64,000 bases of DNA, from assembly GCF_001886495.1 (NCBI RefSeq), contig NZ_CP018022.1, positions 310,001 through 374,000 of the forward strand, read 5' to 3'. This stretch comes from Spiroplasma sp. NBRC 100390 (lineage in GTDB: Bacteria; Bacillota_I; Bacilli_A; Mycoplasmatales; Mycoplasmataceae). Positions 1 through 9,936 of this stretch are shown piece after piece. Position numbers and translations under genes: made by a program. Numbering within the stretch: the stretch's first letter is position 1; every line of letters begins with the position of its first letter. The notes beneath the pieces were generated by a model, which searched no databases, was not told where the DNA came from, and saw only the letters and a list, made by a program, of their open reading frames with translations.

Positions 1-1472
1 TTGCTCTGCTAAAAAAATCAAATCGATGATTAAGTGATATTTTTGACCAAGAAATTAATAATTTTTATGATCAAAAAATTGAAGATGAAATTATGAAAAT
101 TAAATTAACCCCGAATATTGAAAAGGAAATTTATTTATTTCATTGAATTAAGGTTAACGGGTATGAGGGTTTAAAAAAGAATTATGCTTCAACACAGGAT
201 TTTTTATTTAAAGTTAATTCACCGTTTTATGATCGACTAAATTATTATCGTTATGAATTTAATAAAAAAAATAATAATCCGAATATGTTATTTCGAGATT
301 TTGTTGGTATATGAGAATCTATTTTGATTAAAAGAATTAATGATTATCGTTTTGCTAAAATTGAAGAGTTACGTAATAAATTTATGCAAGATTTATATAA
401 TAAACTTGCAATTTATAATAAAGCTAGTAGTTTGTTAAAAACAGTATGAAATTTTTTTGGAAAAATGTGAGATCCAATCCAATTATTGAAACCGGGTGTT
501 GATATGACAGCAATTGATAAGTTTGCTAAATTTTTAGAAAGTAACCCGGCAATTATGGAGATTGCAACTTTATTAGGGCGTTATCAAGGCGAAAGTAATT
601 TAATTGAACAGCGAATTTTAGAAGAAATTGTGATGGACTATGAATGAAAACCAGTCGGTTCATCACCAGAAGAGATTATTGGTGCTACTGAATCAAAAGA
701 TTTAGAACATATGTTTCCTGCCGAATTAGTTTTACTACGCGATCCTGTTTTAAAATATATTTTTTATAAGAAATATATTGAAGGAAAACTAACAACATTT
801 GAATTCTTATCACAAGATAAAGTTCCAAAAGAGCAAATTAAATTAACTACAGTTGAATCATATGTTCCTGAAGAAAAAGGACCAATTGTGTTATCAATTG
901 ATACATCCTCTTCAATGCGAGGTAGTCCTGAACAAATTGCTAAGGCCTTGGCGTTGGCAATTGCTAAAATTGCTTTATCAGAACACCGCCCATGTTATAT
1001 GATTAATTTTTCAAAAAGTTTAGATGTTTATAATTTATCGCAACTAAAAGATTCTGTTCCAAAGTTAATTGATTTTTTATCAAAAAGTTTTGGTGGTGAT
1101 ACGGATGTTGAACCAGCGCTGCAACATACTTTAACGGTAATGGATAGTAATGAATATTTTAATGCTGATTTATTAGTAATTAGTGACTTTATGACTTCGG
1201 ATTTATCATCTGATATTATTGAAAAAATTAAAGTATTAAGAAAAAGACGTAATCGTTTTCATGCTATTGTTATTGGAACAATGGGCGAAGAAAAGGTGAC
1301 AACAGTTTTTGATAATGCATGAATTTATGATCCTCGCGATCCATTTGCTTCAGAACGTATTATTGCTTCCTTAACGGGGGAAGTTGTTAAAAAATATGAT
1401 AAAATTCCGAAAGCAAAAACAATTTTAAATAAAATTAGAACAGAACAGGAGGCCAATAAAAATGTTAAGTAA
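1..1472 (+). CDS. VWA-domain (CoxE/ViaA-like) protein, 5'-truncated by the window edge
   Basis: The reading frame is open from base 3 to the TAA at 1470-1472 when TGA is read as Trp, so only the C-terminal ~490 residues are seen. The C-terminal third is a von Willebrand factor A fold. It carries a MIDAS metal site DTSSS (around nt 900-914), a GGDTD segment with the conserved Thr/Asp (around nt 1092-1106), and a VISDF strand that fits the third MIDAS loop. The N-terminal part is helical and charged. Proteins of this build (ViaA, CoxE-like) usually work beside a MoxR/RavA AAA+ ATPase as chaperone-like partners; such a gene would lie upstream of the window, which I cannot see. The stop overlaps the start of the next gene by 11 nt, so the two are translationally coupled. 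The VWA assignment is secure; the exact role is not. Confidence 0.8.
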
Positions 1473-1971
1473 CACAACTTTTGCATATTTACTTGAAAAT
1501 CAAAAAAAACTAGATCATCATATTTTGACAAAATTTAAGTTAAATGATGAACAAACTTTAGATAAACGAATTTTAGCTTTTTTAGTTGAATTAGCAGAAT
1601 TTATTAATGAACAACGGGATTTTAAATATTGAAGTATTAAACCAGCTTCAGAGCAAGATATTTTATTAGAAGAATATATTGATGGAATTCATTTTTTAAT
1701 TAGTATTAGTAGTAGTTTACAAGTTGATTTTAATAAATTTCATTATCAAAATAAATATTTTGGTAAGACAATTAGTTTAACAAAACTGTATTTAGAATGT
1801 TTTACTGCTTGTGCCAAATTAATTAAAAAACAAACAATTAAAACTTATTTTCAAGTTTTAAATCAATATTTAATTATTGCTGAACAATTAAAATTTACTG
1901 AAGCTGATTTAATTACAGCATATAATAAGAAAAATAAAATAAATTTTGCTCGGCAAGAAAATAATTATTAA
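1462..1971 (+). CDS. dut: dUTP diphosphatase, dimeric all-alpha (dUTPase_2/MazG-like) family
   Basis: This 169-residue protein hydrolyses dUTP to dUMP and pyrophosphate, keeping uracil out of DNA and feeding dTMP synthesis. It belongs to the all-alpha NTP pyrophosphatase superfamily, not the trimeric beta dUTPases. The two metal-binding helices are visible as E43-x2-E46 and E71-x2-D74. Between them is the FKYW-S segment typical of this family, whose Trp (residue 57) is encoded by TGA. The ATG at 1462 is preceded by a strong AGGAGG site at 1447-1452 inside the end of the VWA gene. A hairpin terminator follows immediately. The split by TGA codons explains why no long standard-code ORF is seen here. 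Confidence 0.85.
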
Positions 1972-2005
1972 AAAATGTTTTATAAATAGTTATAAAACAT
2001 TTTTT
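1970..2005. terminator. Bidirectional intrinsic terminator between convergent genes
   Basis: A 16-bp perfect inverted repeat (AAAAAATGTTTTATAA / TTATAAAACATTTTTT) surrounds a 4-nt ATAG loop. The A-run on one side and T-run on the other let it end both the plus-strand dut transcript and the minus-strand ferredoxin transcript. It overlaps the last bases of both genes. Confidence 0.85.
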
Positions 2006-2249
2006 AATCAGTATCAAGACTACTCTTACGATTTTCTTTAAATTCTTCTAATGTTTTAATAAAAATGGCAGCAGTTGGGCAAACCATTTGAGCTTCAACT
2101 AGTTCTTGATCATTTTCTGTTGTATTTGCAAAACCATCATCATCCATAAAGAATGTTTCGGTTTCATCAATCATAATGCAGCTTCCACAAGAAATACACA
2201 AGTCAGTGTTAACATATGTTCTTTTTTTTGAAATATCGCGGTCTGCCAT
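2004..2249 (-). CDS. Single-cluster [4Fe-4S] ferredoxin
   Basis: The 81-residue acidic protein has the ferredoxin pattern C18-x2-C21-x2-C24 ... C57-Pro, enough for one [4Fe-4S] cluster, with the CISCGSC and CPTAAI contexts typical of Firmicutes ferredoxins. It would carry low-potential electrons in the cytoplasm. I chose the ATG at 2249: a GGAGGG site lies six bases upstream, while the TTG one codon earlier is poorly placed. The gene is alone on the minus strand and convergent with dut. No obvious oxidoreductase partner is adjacent, so its donor and acceptor cannot be inferred here. Confidence 0.88.
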   Translation of the reverse strand: MADRDISKKRTYVNTDLCISCGSCIMIDETETFFMDDDGFANTTENDQELVEAQMVCPTAAIFIKTLEEFKENRKSSLDTD

Positions 2250-2309
2250 CAAGATCCCTCCATTATCTTATTTATTACTATAATGATAACAAAAATTTTA
2301 ATAATAATA

Positions 2310-2315
2310 TATAAT
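2310..2315 (+). promoter_or_regulatory. Probable -10 box for the 2349 gene
   Basis: A perfect TATAAT lies 34 bases before the ATG at 2349, followed by a GGAGGGG ribosome site at 2338-2344. No convincing -35 is visible in this AT-rich DNA. Confidence 0.5.
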
Positions 2316-2348
2316 TTTAATGTAGTTTGAAAAAGTTGGAGGGGTACA

Positions 2349-3050
2349 ATGGAAACTAGAATGGAAAAATTTGCCCAACTACGTGAAATGATTAAGAAAG
2401 AAATTGAATTAGATCAAGAAATTAATCAGGCAAATCAAGTAATTAATAGTTATATGGCAAAATTAAATGTAATTGATGCTACTTTGTTTAATAATGTTAA
2501 ATCAGATTTTGAACAAGAATTTAGTTGAGAAAAAGTATATTTGGATAAAAATCCAGATGAGCAACCATATCCATCTGATTTTAAATATGATTTACAACAA
2601 TTGTTAGAGCAAGTTGTTAGCACAACTAATTTAACAGCACAGGTTAATCCTAAAAATGAACAAGATGCTGGTGATGTTATGCATAATATTTTAATTGCTG
2701 AAACCTTGTTAAATAAACCAACTTATCAAAAATATCAGACAATTTTAGAAAGCATTTTAGCTGAAAAAATTACATATCATCGTCTAAGTGATAAAATCCA
2801 AGAAGAAAATAGTAATTTTAAAATTAATTCAACAAATATTGAATTTAGTACAATTGCTCATATGCGTAAAAATGACAATCGTAGTACAGCAGAGATGTTA
2901 AAAGAATCAAGTATTTTATTAGAAGAAAAACATAATAATGTACTAGTTACTTATCGTAAAGTAAAACTACACTACAAGATGCTATTATTAACAATGCTTT
3001 TGCTTGTTGTTTTATTAGGTGTTTGTTTAGCACTAATCTTTGTGTTATAG
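2349..3050 (+). CDS. Hypothetical coiled-coil protein with C-terminal membrane anchor
   Basis: This 233-residue protein is not recognised. The frame runs from the ATG at 2349 (strong GGAGGGG site at 2338-2344) through one TGA-Trp to TAG. It is mostly charged and helical, rich in Lys/Glu/Gln/Asn, with several stretches that could form coiled coils. It ends in one hydrophobic segment (about residues 212-233, LLLTMLLLVVLLGV...) with almost nothing after it, so it is probably a tail-anchored protein facing the cytoplasm. It sits directly upstream of cmk, spaced for co-transcription. No catalytic motif is visible. Confidence 0.75.
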
Positions 3051-3066
3051 AAAATGGGAGAAGATG

Positions 3067-3735
3067 ATGAAATTAAATGTAGCTATTGATGGTCCGGCTG
3101 GTAGTGGTAAATCTTCTGCTGGTTATGAATTGGCCAAAAAATTAAATTATCAGTTTATTGATACGGGATTAACTTATCGTGCTTTTACTTATTTTTGTGC
3201 AAAAGCACAACTTGATTTTAGTAATCATCAGCAGTTAAAAAATCAATTGGCAAAGTTTAATTATCAAGTGCTAAATAATAAAATTTATGTTAATAATGAA
3301 GATGTAACAATGATGCTTCAAACAAGTTTAGTACTTGATAATATTAACAAAATTACTGGCCTTGAGTTTATTCGAACAGCAATGGTCGCATTACAGCGCC
3401 AATTAGTTATTAAGAAAGGTAACGTTGTTGTTGGCCGCGATATTACGACGGTTGTTTTACCTGATGCAGAAGTAAAAATTTATTTAACAGCTAGTATTGC
3501 TGCTCGGGTTGAACGAAGATGAAGTCAGAATAATGAAAATAATATTATGCCAAATAATTTAACAGACATTACTGCAAAGCTAAGAGAACGAGATCGGGTG
3601 GATACAACTCGTGCAGTGGGACCATTAAAAATTGCTGCTGGTGCAATTGTAATTGATAGTAGTACTTTAACCTTTGAACAAACAGTAGCAGCAATTTATC
3701 AAGTAGTAATGGATTATAAGAAAGTAGGAAAATAA
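3067..3735 (+). CDS. cmk: Cytidylate kinase
   Basis: The 222-residue enzyme phosphorylates CMP and dCMP using ATP. The N-terminus carries the P-loop GPAGSGKSS (residues 9-17). The CMP-binding stretch DTGLTYRA and the VVGRDITTVV segment typical of cytidylate kinases follow, then the lid with RVERRW (Trp from TGA). Length matches the family. Two ATGs stand in tandem at 3064 and 3067. I chose 3067 because the GGAG at 3057-3060 is then six bases away. The gene is abutted by der with no gap. The cmk-der-gpsA order follows the Bacillus arrangement with the intervening genes lost. Confidence 0.93.
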
Positions 3736-5052
3736 ATGGCACAAAAAGGAACCGTAGCAATTGTAGGACGACCAAATGTTGGGAAATCAACATTATTTAA
3801 TCGTATTATTAAAAACCGGCTTGCGATTGTTGAAGACACTCCTGGTGTTACACGGGATCGAATTTATGCTTTTTCGGAATGATTGACTCGCGAATTTTTA
3901 ATGATTGATACAGGGGGAATTACGTTAGATAATGAAGCAATGTTTGCACAAGAGATTAAAATGCAAGCCGAAATTGCCATTGCAGAAGCTGATGTTATTA
4001 TTTTTGTTTTATCGTATAAAGAAGGCATTACGCCAGATGATGAAATGATTGCAAAAATATTATATCGTGCGAAAAAACCAGTTTTATTAGTTATTAACAA
4101 GTATGATAAACAAGAAAAAGAAAGTGAATTATACGAATATATGACATTAGGGTTTGGTGAACCAATTGCTGTTTCAGCAACCCATGGAATTGGTGTTGGT
4201 GATTTATTAGACAAAGTAATTTCTTATTTAGATCAAATTACAATTCGACCAAAAACCGATGGAACTCATTTTTCCTTAATTGGAAAGCCAAATGTTGGGA
4301 AATCATCATTAACAAATGCTATTTTAGGAGAAGAACGAGTAATTGTCTCACCAATTGCAGGAACAACAACTGATTCAATTGATACATCTTTTAAACGAAA
4401 TGATCACCTTTATACTGTTATTGATACAGCAGGAATTAGACGGAAAGGAAAAGTTTATGAAAAACTAGAAAAATATAGTGTTCTTCGTGCTGTTAGTGCA
4501 ATTGAACGAAGTGACCTTGTTTTACTAATTATTGATGGAACAGTACCAATTACTGATCAAGATACTAATATTGCAGGAATTGCTTTTGAACAAAATAAAC
4601 CAATTATTTTAGTTGTTAACAAATGAGATGCTGTAGCAGAAAAAAATGATCGCTCAATGCAGATAATTGAAAAACAAATTCGTGGATATTTTAAATATTT
4701 AAATTATGCAAAAATGGTTTTTGTTTCCGCGTTAGAAAAAAAGCGTTTGCATATATTATTTCAAACGATTGATGAGGTTTATGCTGGTTTAACTCAGCGC
4801 GTAAAAACAAGTGTTTTAAATGAAATTTTAGTTAAAGCACAATTACTAAATCCACCACCAGATTTTAATGGCGGGCGAATAAAAATTTATTATGCAACGC
4901 AACCCGAAAGTATGATTCCAACCTTTATTATGTTTTGTAACACTCCTAAGTATATTCATTTTTCCTATAAACGATTTCTTGAAAATCAAATTCGTGAACA
5001 TTTTGGGTTTGACGGTGTACCAATTAAAATATTATTTAGAGAAAGAAAGTAA
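3736..5052 (+). CDS. der: Ribosome-assembly GTPase Der (EngA)
   Basis: The 438-residue protein has the diagnostic double GTPase layout. The first P-loop is GRPNVGKST (residues 11-19) and the second is GKPNVGKSS (183-191). G3 motifs DTGG and DTAG and two NK[WY]D base-recognition motifs follow each, and a C-terminal KH-like domain ends the protein. Der binds the 50S subunit and is needed for its maturation. It starts immediately after the cmk stop codon (TAA-ATG), so translation is likely coupled. Several Trp residues are TGA-encoded, which splits the gene in the standard code. Nothing looks damaged. Confidence 0.95.
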
Positions 5053-5066
5053 TGAGGTAAGTAATA

Positions 5067-6074
5067 ATGAGAAAAGAACAAAAGAATATCACTATTATCG
5101 GAACGGGAGCGTATGGTACTGTTTTAGCTAATGTTTTAACTGACAATGATCATAATGTTATAATGTATGGTATTGATAGTAAAGAAGTTGATGATATTAA
5201 CAATGAACATTTGAATAGTCATTTTTTTGGTGATTTAAAAATTAATCGGGAAATTAAAGCAACAACTAATTTTGCCGAAGCCGTTGAAGATGCTGAATAT
5301 ATTATTTTGGGAATTCCAGTTATTGCTATTAAACCAGTTATTGAAAAACTTAATCAAACAGTAACAAAACCAGTCGTTATTATTAATGTCGCAAAAGGAT
5401 TAGATCCTGAAACACATGAAGTATTATCACATTCAATTGTTAAATTAATTGATAATAAAATTTTAAAAGCATATGCTGGGATTTATGGTCCAAGTATTGC
5501 TAAAGAAGTTTTACAACGTAAACCAACTTGCATTATGGCAGTCTCAAATGAAATTGCAATTGCACATGAAGTTCGTAATTTATTTAATAATGAATATTTT
5601 GTTACCTTTGCGAATACAGATGTTATTGGCGCTGAATATGCTGTTGCGTTAAAAAATGCTGTTGCAATTGCATCAGGAATTTTTAATGGTCTTTATGCAT
5701 CAGATAATGCTAAAGCATCATTAATCACAATGGGGTTAAATGAAATTCAACTTTTTGCAAAAACAAAAGGTGCTCAAATTGAAACTTTTTTAAATTTTGC
5801 TGGATTGGCAGATTTAATTTTAACTGCAACTTCGAACAAATCACGAAATTATTCGCTTGGTTTTGAAATTGCGCAAGTAGATGATGCTAAAAAAGTATTA
5901 GAAAGTCATGCTAAAACAGTGGAAGGAGTTTTAACTTGCAAAACAATTGTTTTAGATGCTCGCGCTAATAAAATAGTATTACCTTTATTTGAAGCTTTAT
6001 ATGATATTTTATATAATAATAAACGCCCAAGTGCGATTATTAATAGTGTTTTTACAAAAGCAATATTGGCATAG
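5067..6074 (+). CDS. gpsA: Glycerol-3-phosphate dehydrogenase [NAD(P)+]
   Basis: The 335-residue enzyme interconverts dihydroxyacetone phosphate and sn-glycerol-3-phosphate, the backbone for phospholipids. The Rossmann motif G12-T-G-A-Y-G17 is at the N-terminus. The conserved NVAKGLDPE, YGPSIAKEV and ALKNAVAIASG segments (active-site Lys in the last) follow in family order. The ATG at 5067 is preceded by GAGGTAAG at 5053-5060. It is the last gene of the cmk-der-gpsA run. In Bacillus hbs follows in the wider neighbourhood; here an unrelated Gln-rich gene does. Confidence 0.94.
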   Translation: MRKEQKNITIIGTGAYGTVLANVLTDNDHNVIMYGIDSKEVDDINNEHLNSHFFGDLKINREIKATTNFAEAVEDAEYIILGIPVIAIKPVIEKLNQTVTKPVVIINVAKGLDPETHEVLSHSIVKLIDNKILKAYAGIYGPSIAKEVLQRKPTCIMAVSNEIAIAHEVRNLFNNEYFVTFANTDVIGAEYAVALKNAVAIASGIFNGLYASDNAKASLITMGLNEIQLFAKTKGAQIETFLNFAGLADLILTATSNKSRNYSLGFEIAQVDDAKKVLESHAKTVEGVLTCKTIVLDARANKIVLPLFEALYDILYNNKRPSAIINSVFTKAILA

Positions 6075-6094
6075 CAAAAATTCTCATTTTATGA

Positions 6095-6100
6095 TATAAT
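6095..6100 (+). promoter_or_regulatory. Probable -10 box for the Gln-rich repeat gene
   Basis: TATAAT lies about 45 bases upstream of the ATG at 6146, in the short gap after gpsA. A TTGGCA at 6066-6071 is too far away (23-bp spacing) to be a confident -35. Confidence 0.5.
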
Positions 6101-6145
6101 TATCGTACAATAGTGTATGGCAAAATTTAAATGAAAGGGCATAAA

Positions 6146-7321
6146 ATGAGTTTACATCATACTTGGACCAATAATGGTTTAGAAAATAAACCTGACAATA
6201 ATCAACAGCAACTTTCCCCAAATCAAGGGAGTAATTTTAATGTTGCTCCGCAGCAGTATCAACAGAATGTTGCTTCACAACAGTATCAGTCGCAGTCTGC
6301 TCCGATGGCGCAACAATATTCACAGCAACCAAATTTAATGCAACAACCACCACAAAGTGTTGCTCCGCAACAATATTCACAGCAGCAACAAGCGGGAGTT
6401 GCTCCGCAGCAGTATCAACAGAATGTTGCTTCACAACAGTATCAGTCGCAGTCTGCTCCGATGGCGCAACAATATTCACAGCAACAAAATTTAATGCAAC
6501 AACCACCACAAAGTGTTGCTCCGCAACAATATTCACAGCAGCAACAAGCGGGAGTTGCTCCGCAGCAGTATCAGCAGAATGTTGCTCCACAGCAGTATCA
6601 GCCGCAGTCTGCTCCGATGGCACAACAGTATCAGCAACAGCAGCAGCAATCTGCTCTGAATACCGGAGCACAGCAGTATCAGCCGCAACAACAATATCAA
6701 CAACCAATGATGCAGCAGCAACGTACTAATTTTAGTCCAACAGCGCAGCAAAATCCGCAGGGGGTGAATCCAATGGTTAATAATGTGCAGCAACCATCTG
6801 CTGTTCCAACGCAAAACCAAACCTTAGCAGAACGGATTGCTAATTTACAAAGTGGTGGTTTAAATCAAAATGAAAATTATTCTGGTCAAAGAAATATTAA
6901 ACCATCAGATTTATTAAATGTTCCAATTGATCCTAATATTAAGGTAGGTCTTGGTAAAAATATGAATATTGCAGCAGCCTTACCAACAGATTTATTTGAA
7001 AGTGAAACTGAAAAAGGAAACCATAAGAAAAATCGAAAATTAAATGCTGAAGTTGAAATTGATGGATTACAATGTCAATGCAAAAATTGTGTAAAAAAAT
7101 CACGCCCTTGATTAACAGTCTTGGTTAGTGTTTTAATAATGCTAGCAATTTTAGGCGGGGCTGTTGGAGCTATTTATGGTTTTCGGGTTCAAATTAAAGA
7201 TTGATTATTAGGAACAGAACTAACTGTTGCAAATTCATCACCAATTGTAAGTAAAAGCGCAGGAGCATTATTACCTAATGATAAATCAATTTCACCAACT
7301 AGTTATTATTTAAATTCATAA
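6146..7321 (+). CDS. Gln-rich repeat protein with C-terminal transmembrane segment
   Basis: This 391-residue protein is of unknown function. Residues ~15-215 are low-complexity and dominated by Gln, with Pro, Tyr, Ser, Ala and Met. They are built from a 52-residue unit (motifs VAPQQY, SAPMAQQY, LMQQPPQS) encoded by a 156-bp tandem repeat. A more ordinary region follows (~225-305), then a Cys cluster C-x-C-x2-C (about residues 310-315) just before a basic patch and a single TM segment (about 322-345). A short Ser-rich tail of ~45 residues ends the protein. The positive-inside rule suggests the Gln-rich part is cytoplasmic and the tail outside. I prefer the ATG at 6146 (AAAGGG six bases upstream) over the one at 6131. 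One might think of a prion-like, scaffold or cytoskeleton-linked protein, but no family is recognised. Confidence 0.75.
6242..6631 (+). repeat. 156-bp in-frame tandem repeat, 2.5 copies
   Basis: Copy 1 is 6242-6397 and copy 2 is 6398-6553; by eye they differ at a single base (C versus A inside the NLMQQ/QNLMQQ codons). A third, diverged partial copy covers 6554-6631. The period is 52 codons, so copy number changes would keep the reading frame. Confidence 0.9.
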
Positions 7322-7346
7322 ACCATATTTAAAAATATGGTTTTTT
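7320..7346 (+). terminator. Intrinsic terminator after the Gln-rich gene
   Basis: An 11-bp stem AAACCATATTT / AAATATGGTTT is followed by a T-run, starting at the stop codon of the Gln-rich gene. Confidence 0.8.
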
Positions 7347-7355
7347 CTTTTACAA

Positions 7356-7361
7356 TATAAT
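7356..7361 (+). promoter_or_regulatory. Probable -10 box for the HAD phosphatase gene
   Basis: TATAAT lies 31 bases upstream of the ATG at 7392, just after the preceding terminator. No clear -35. Confidence 0.5.
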
Positions 7362-7391
7362 TATGAAATTTTTAATAGAAAGTAGGAAATT

Positions 7392-8204
7392 ATGAGAAAC
7401 ATTAAATTAATTGCATTAGATATGGATGGGACTGCTTGTCGTTTTCATCAAGGGATTGAAACTGCTAATATTATGCCAATTATTAAGGCACAAGAAATGG
7501 GGGTACGGGTTATTTTTGCAACTGGGCGACCAATTTTAACATCATTACCAGAAGCATTAAAAGTAAAAATGGATTATTTTCAGCAATATTTTATTGGTTT
7601 TAATGGTGCTTGTATTTATGATATTAAAGCAAACAAGATTGTTCATCAACAAACATTATCTGTTTTACAAGTTAATTTTTTATTTCAATTAGCAAAAAAA
7701 TATCACAAAAAAATATGATGTTATATTGATGATTTAACGAAAGTAATTGTTAATTTTGACCCGATTGGAGAAAATAATCTAGAATTAACTTTTTTTCATG
7801 GTGAATTTATTCAATATGATAATTTATCTGAAATTAAGAATACTGCTTATAAATGTATTGTAATGGATGTACAAGAAACAGATCCATTTATTATTTTAGC
7901 ACGCGCTGAAAACATTGAAATTGCAATTGATGCTAGTCATACTGCTGAAATGAATGCTCCCGGAATTAGTAAATTAGCGGGTTTAAAATGAATTTCAAAG
8001 CAATGGGGAATTACGCTATCAGAAATGATGGCAATTGGTGATAGTATGAACGATTATTGAATGATAAAAAATGTTGGGTTAGGCATTGCGATGAACAATG
8101 GTCAAGATCAAATTAAAGCAATTGCGAAAGATATTACTAGTAATGTTGAAGAGGGCGGTGTTGCCAAAATGATTGAAAAATATATTTTCAATCATAAAAA
8201 ATAA
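7392..8204 (+). CDS. Cof-type HAD-superfamily sugar-phosphate phosphatase
   Basis: The 270-residue protein shows all HAD motifs: motif I DMDGT (residues ~9-13), motif II ATGR, motif III Lys in the GLKW region (~residue 197), and motif IV GDSMNDYWM with MKNVGLGIAMNNG behind it. This is the Cof/YidA subfamily (HAD IIB), which dephosphorylates sugar phosphates and similar metabolites. The in-frame TGA at 7717 and others split it in the standard code. It has its own promoter and lies between a terminator and gpmI. The exact substrate cannot be deduced. Confidence 0.88.
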
Positions 8205-8207
8205 TTA

Positions 8208-8213
8208 TATAAT
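8208..8213 (+). promoter_or_regulatory. Probable -10 box for gpmI
   Basis: TATAAT directly behind the HAD gene stop, 36 bases before the gpmI ATG; AGAGGAG ribosome site at 8232-8238. No clear -35. Confidence 0.45.
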
Positions 8214-8248
8214 TGTTGAGGAAAAAGAAAAAGAGGAGAAATATTGAA

Positions 8249-9826
8249 ATGAAAGCTAAACAACCAATTTTATTAGCAATTCTTGATGGGTGAGGGATTG
8301 CCCCTGATTCAAAAGGAAATGCTGTTACACAGGCACATATGACAAATGTTGAAATGTTAAAGGCAAAATACCCTTGAGTAGCTGCTCATGCATCGGGAGA
8401 ATGAGTTGGGTTACCAGATGGTCAAATGGGAAATTCAGAAGTTGGTCATATTCATTTGGGAGCTGGTCGAATTAAGTATGAGTCATTAACGTTAATTAAT
8501 AAAGCCATTAAAGATGGAACTTTTAATCAAAATCCGGAAATTTTAGCGGCAATTAATTTTGCAAAACAAAATAATGGTGCTTTTCATATTATGGGCTTAT
8601 TTTCAGATGGTGGAGTCCATTCACATCTTAATCATATTTTTGCAGCGTATCAGTTAGCAGCAAAAGAAGGAGTTAAGGAAATTTATTTACATTTATTTGG
8701 TGATGGCCGTGATACCAAACCAGAATGTATTAAAACATATATTGAACAATTCAATGCTTTACAAGCAAACTTGAAAGTAGGGGCAATTGCTACAATTGGA
8801 GGCCGTTATTATGCAATGGATCGTGATAAAAAATATGAACGGGTTCAAGTTGCATATGATGTTTTAGTTTCGCGAAAAGGAGCTGAGTTTAGTGATCCGT
8901 TAACCTATATTGATCAAGAATATCAGGCGGGTCGTAATGATGAGTTTTTAATGCCAGCTTATAATATTAATACTCCACAAGGATACATTAAACCAGGTGA
9001 TGGAGTCTTTTTTGCTAACTTCCGTCCTGATCGTGCAATTGCTATTGCTTCAGCATTAACAAATGCTGATTTTCCTGTTAATGAAGCAGAAAGTTATTTT
9101 ATGCCAAAATTAAATGATATTTATTTTGTGTCAATGATGGAATATGCTGCAACAGTTGGATCAAAACATGTTGCTTTTCAGCCAATTGAAGTTGTTAATG
9201 GATTAGGAGAATGGTTAAGTAAAAAGGGTTATCATCAGTTACGAATTGCAGAAACGGAAAAAATTGCACATGTTACGTTTTTCTTTGATGGGGGAAAAGA
9301 CTACTTTAAAAATGGTTTAGCAACTCAAACTGAAATTACATTGCCAGGTGCATCAGCTGCTTTAATTCCATCACCAAAGATTGCAACATATGATTTAAAA
9401 CCAGAAATGTCAGCGTATGAAATTACTGATAAATTAATCGCTGAACTTAATCGTAATGAATTTGATGTTATTATTTTAAACTTTGCCAATTGTGATATGG
9501 TTGGTCATACTGGGATTTTACCAGCAGCGATTGAAGCAGTAAAAACAATTGATGATTGTCTTGGTAAAATTTATTTGGCAATGCAAAAAGTTAATGGAAT
9601 TATGATTATTACTGCTGATCATGGTAATGCTGAAATTATGATTGATGAAACTGGGGGACCAAATAAAAAACATACTTCCCAATTAGTTCCAATTATTATT
9701 ACCAAAGCAGGATTAAAATTGCGTGATAAAAATCCGGCAATTGCCGATATTGCTCCAACTATTTTAGAATTATTGGAAGAAGAAATTCCTGCCGAAATGA
9801 CACAACCATCATTAATTCTTAAATAA
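8249..9826 (+). CDS. gpmI: 2,3-bisphosphoglycerate-independent phosphoglycerate mutase
   Basis: The 525-residue glycolytic enzyme converts 3- to 2-phosphoglycerate without a cofactor. The metal-binding and catalytic landmarks are present: LDGWG near the N-terminus (Trp from TGA), the catalytic Ser in GQMGNSEVGH, LFGDGRDTKP, FFANFRPDRA, NFANCDMVGHTG and TADHGNAE near the C-terminus. Length is slightly above the usual ~510. The ATG at 8249 has AGAGGAG upstream. It is flanked by its own promoter and a strong hairpin, so it is probably a single-gene unit. Confidence 0.95.
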
Positions 9827-9854
9827 AAAAAGATATTAAATAATATCTTTTTTT
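9825..9854 (+). terminator. Intrinsic terminator of gpmI
   Basis: A 14-bp stem (AAAAAAAGATATTA / TAATATCTTTTTTT) starts within the gpmI stop codon and ends in a T-run. Confidence 0.8.
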
Positions 9855-9900
9855 ATGAAATAATTTGTAGTTTTAACTACATTTTGGTTAAAAATCAGTA

Positions 9901-9906
9901 TATAAT
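9901..9906 (+). promoter_or_regulatory. Probable -10 box for the CPBP protease gene
   Basis: TATAAT 31 bases upstream of the ATG at 9937, followed by a TAGAGGAG ribosome site at 9921-9928. The -35 is not clear. Confidence 0.45.
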
Positions 9907-9936
9907 AAACTAGTAAGGTTTAGAGGAGTATTAAAA

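Noticed and set aside
2250-2252. TTG start for the ferredoxin
   Set aside because: It is one codon upstream of ATG 2249, and the GGAGGG spacing favours the ATG.
6237-6820. Two long minus-strand ORFs opposite the Gln-rich repeat
   Set aside because: They are reverse-complement reflections of the CAG/CAA-rich repeat, giving low-complexity Val/Ala- or Leu-rich nonsense, and have no ribosome site.
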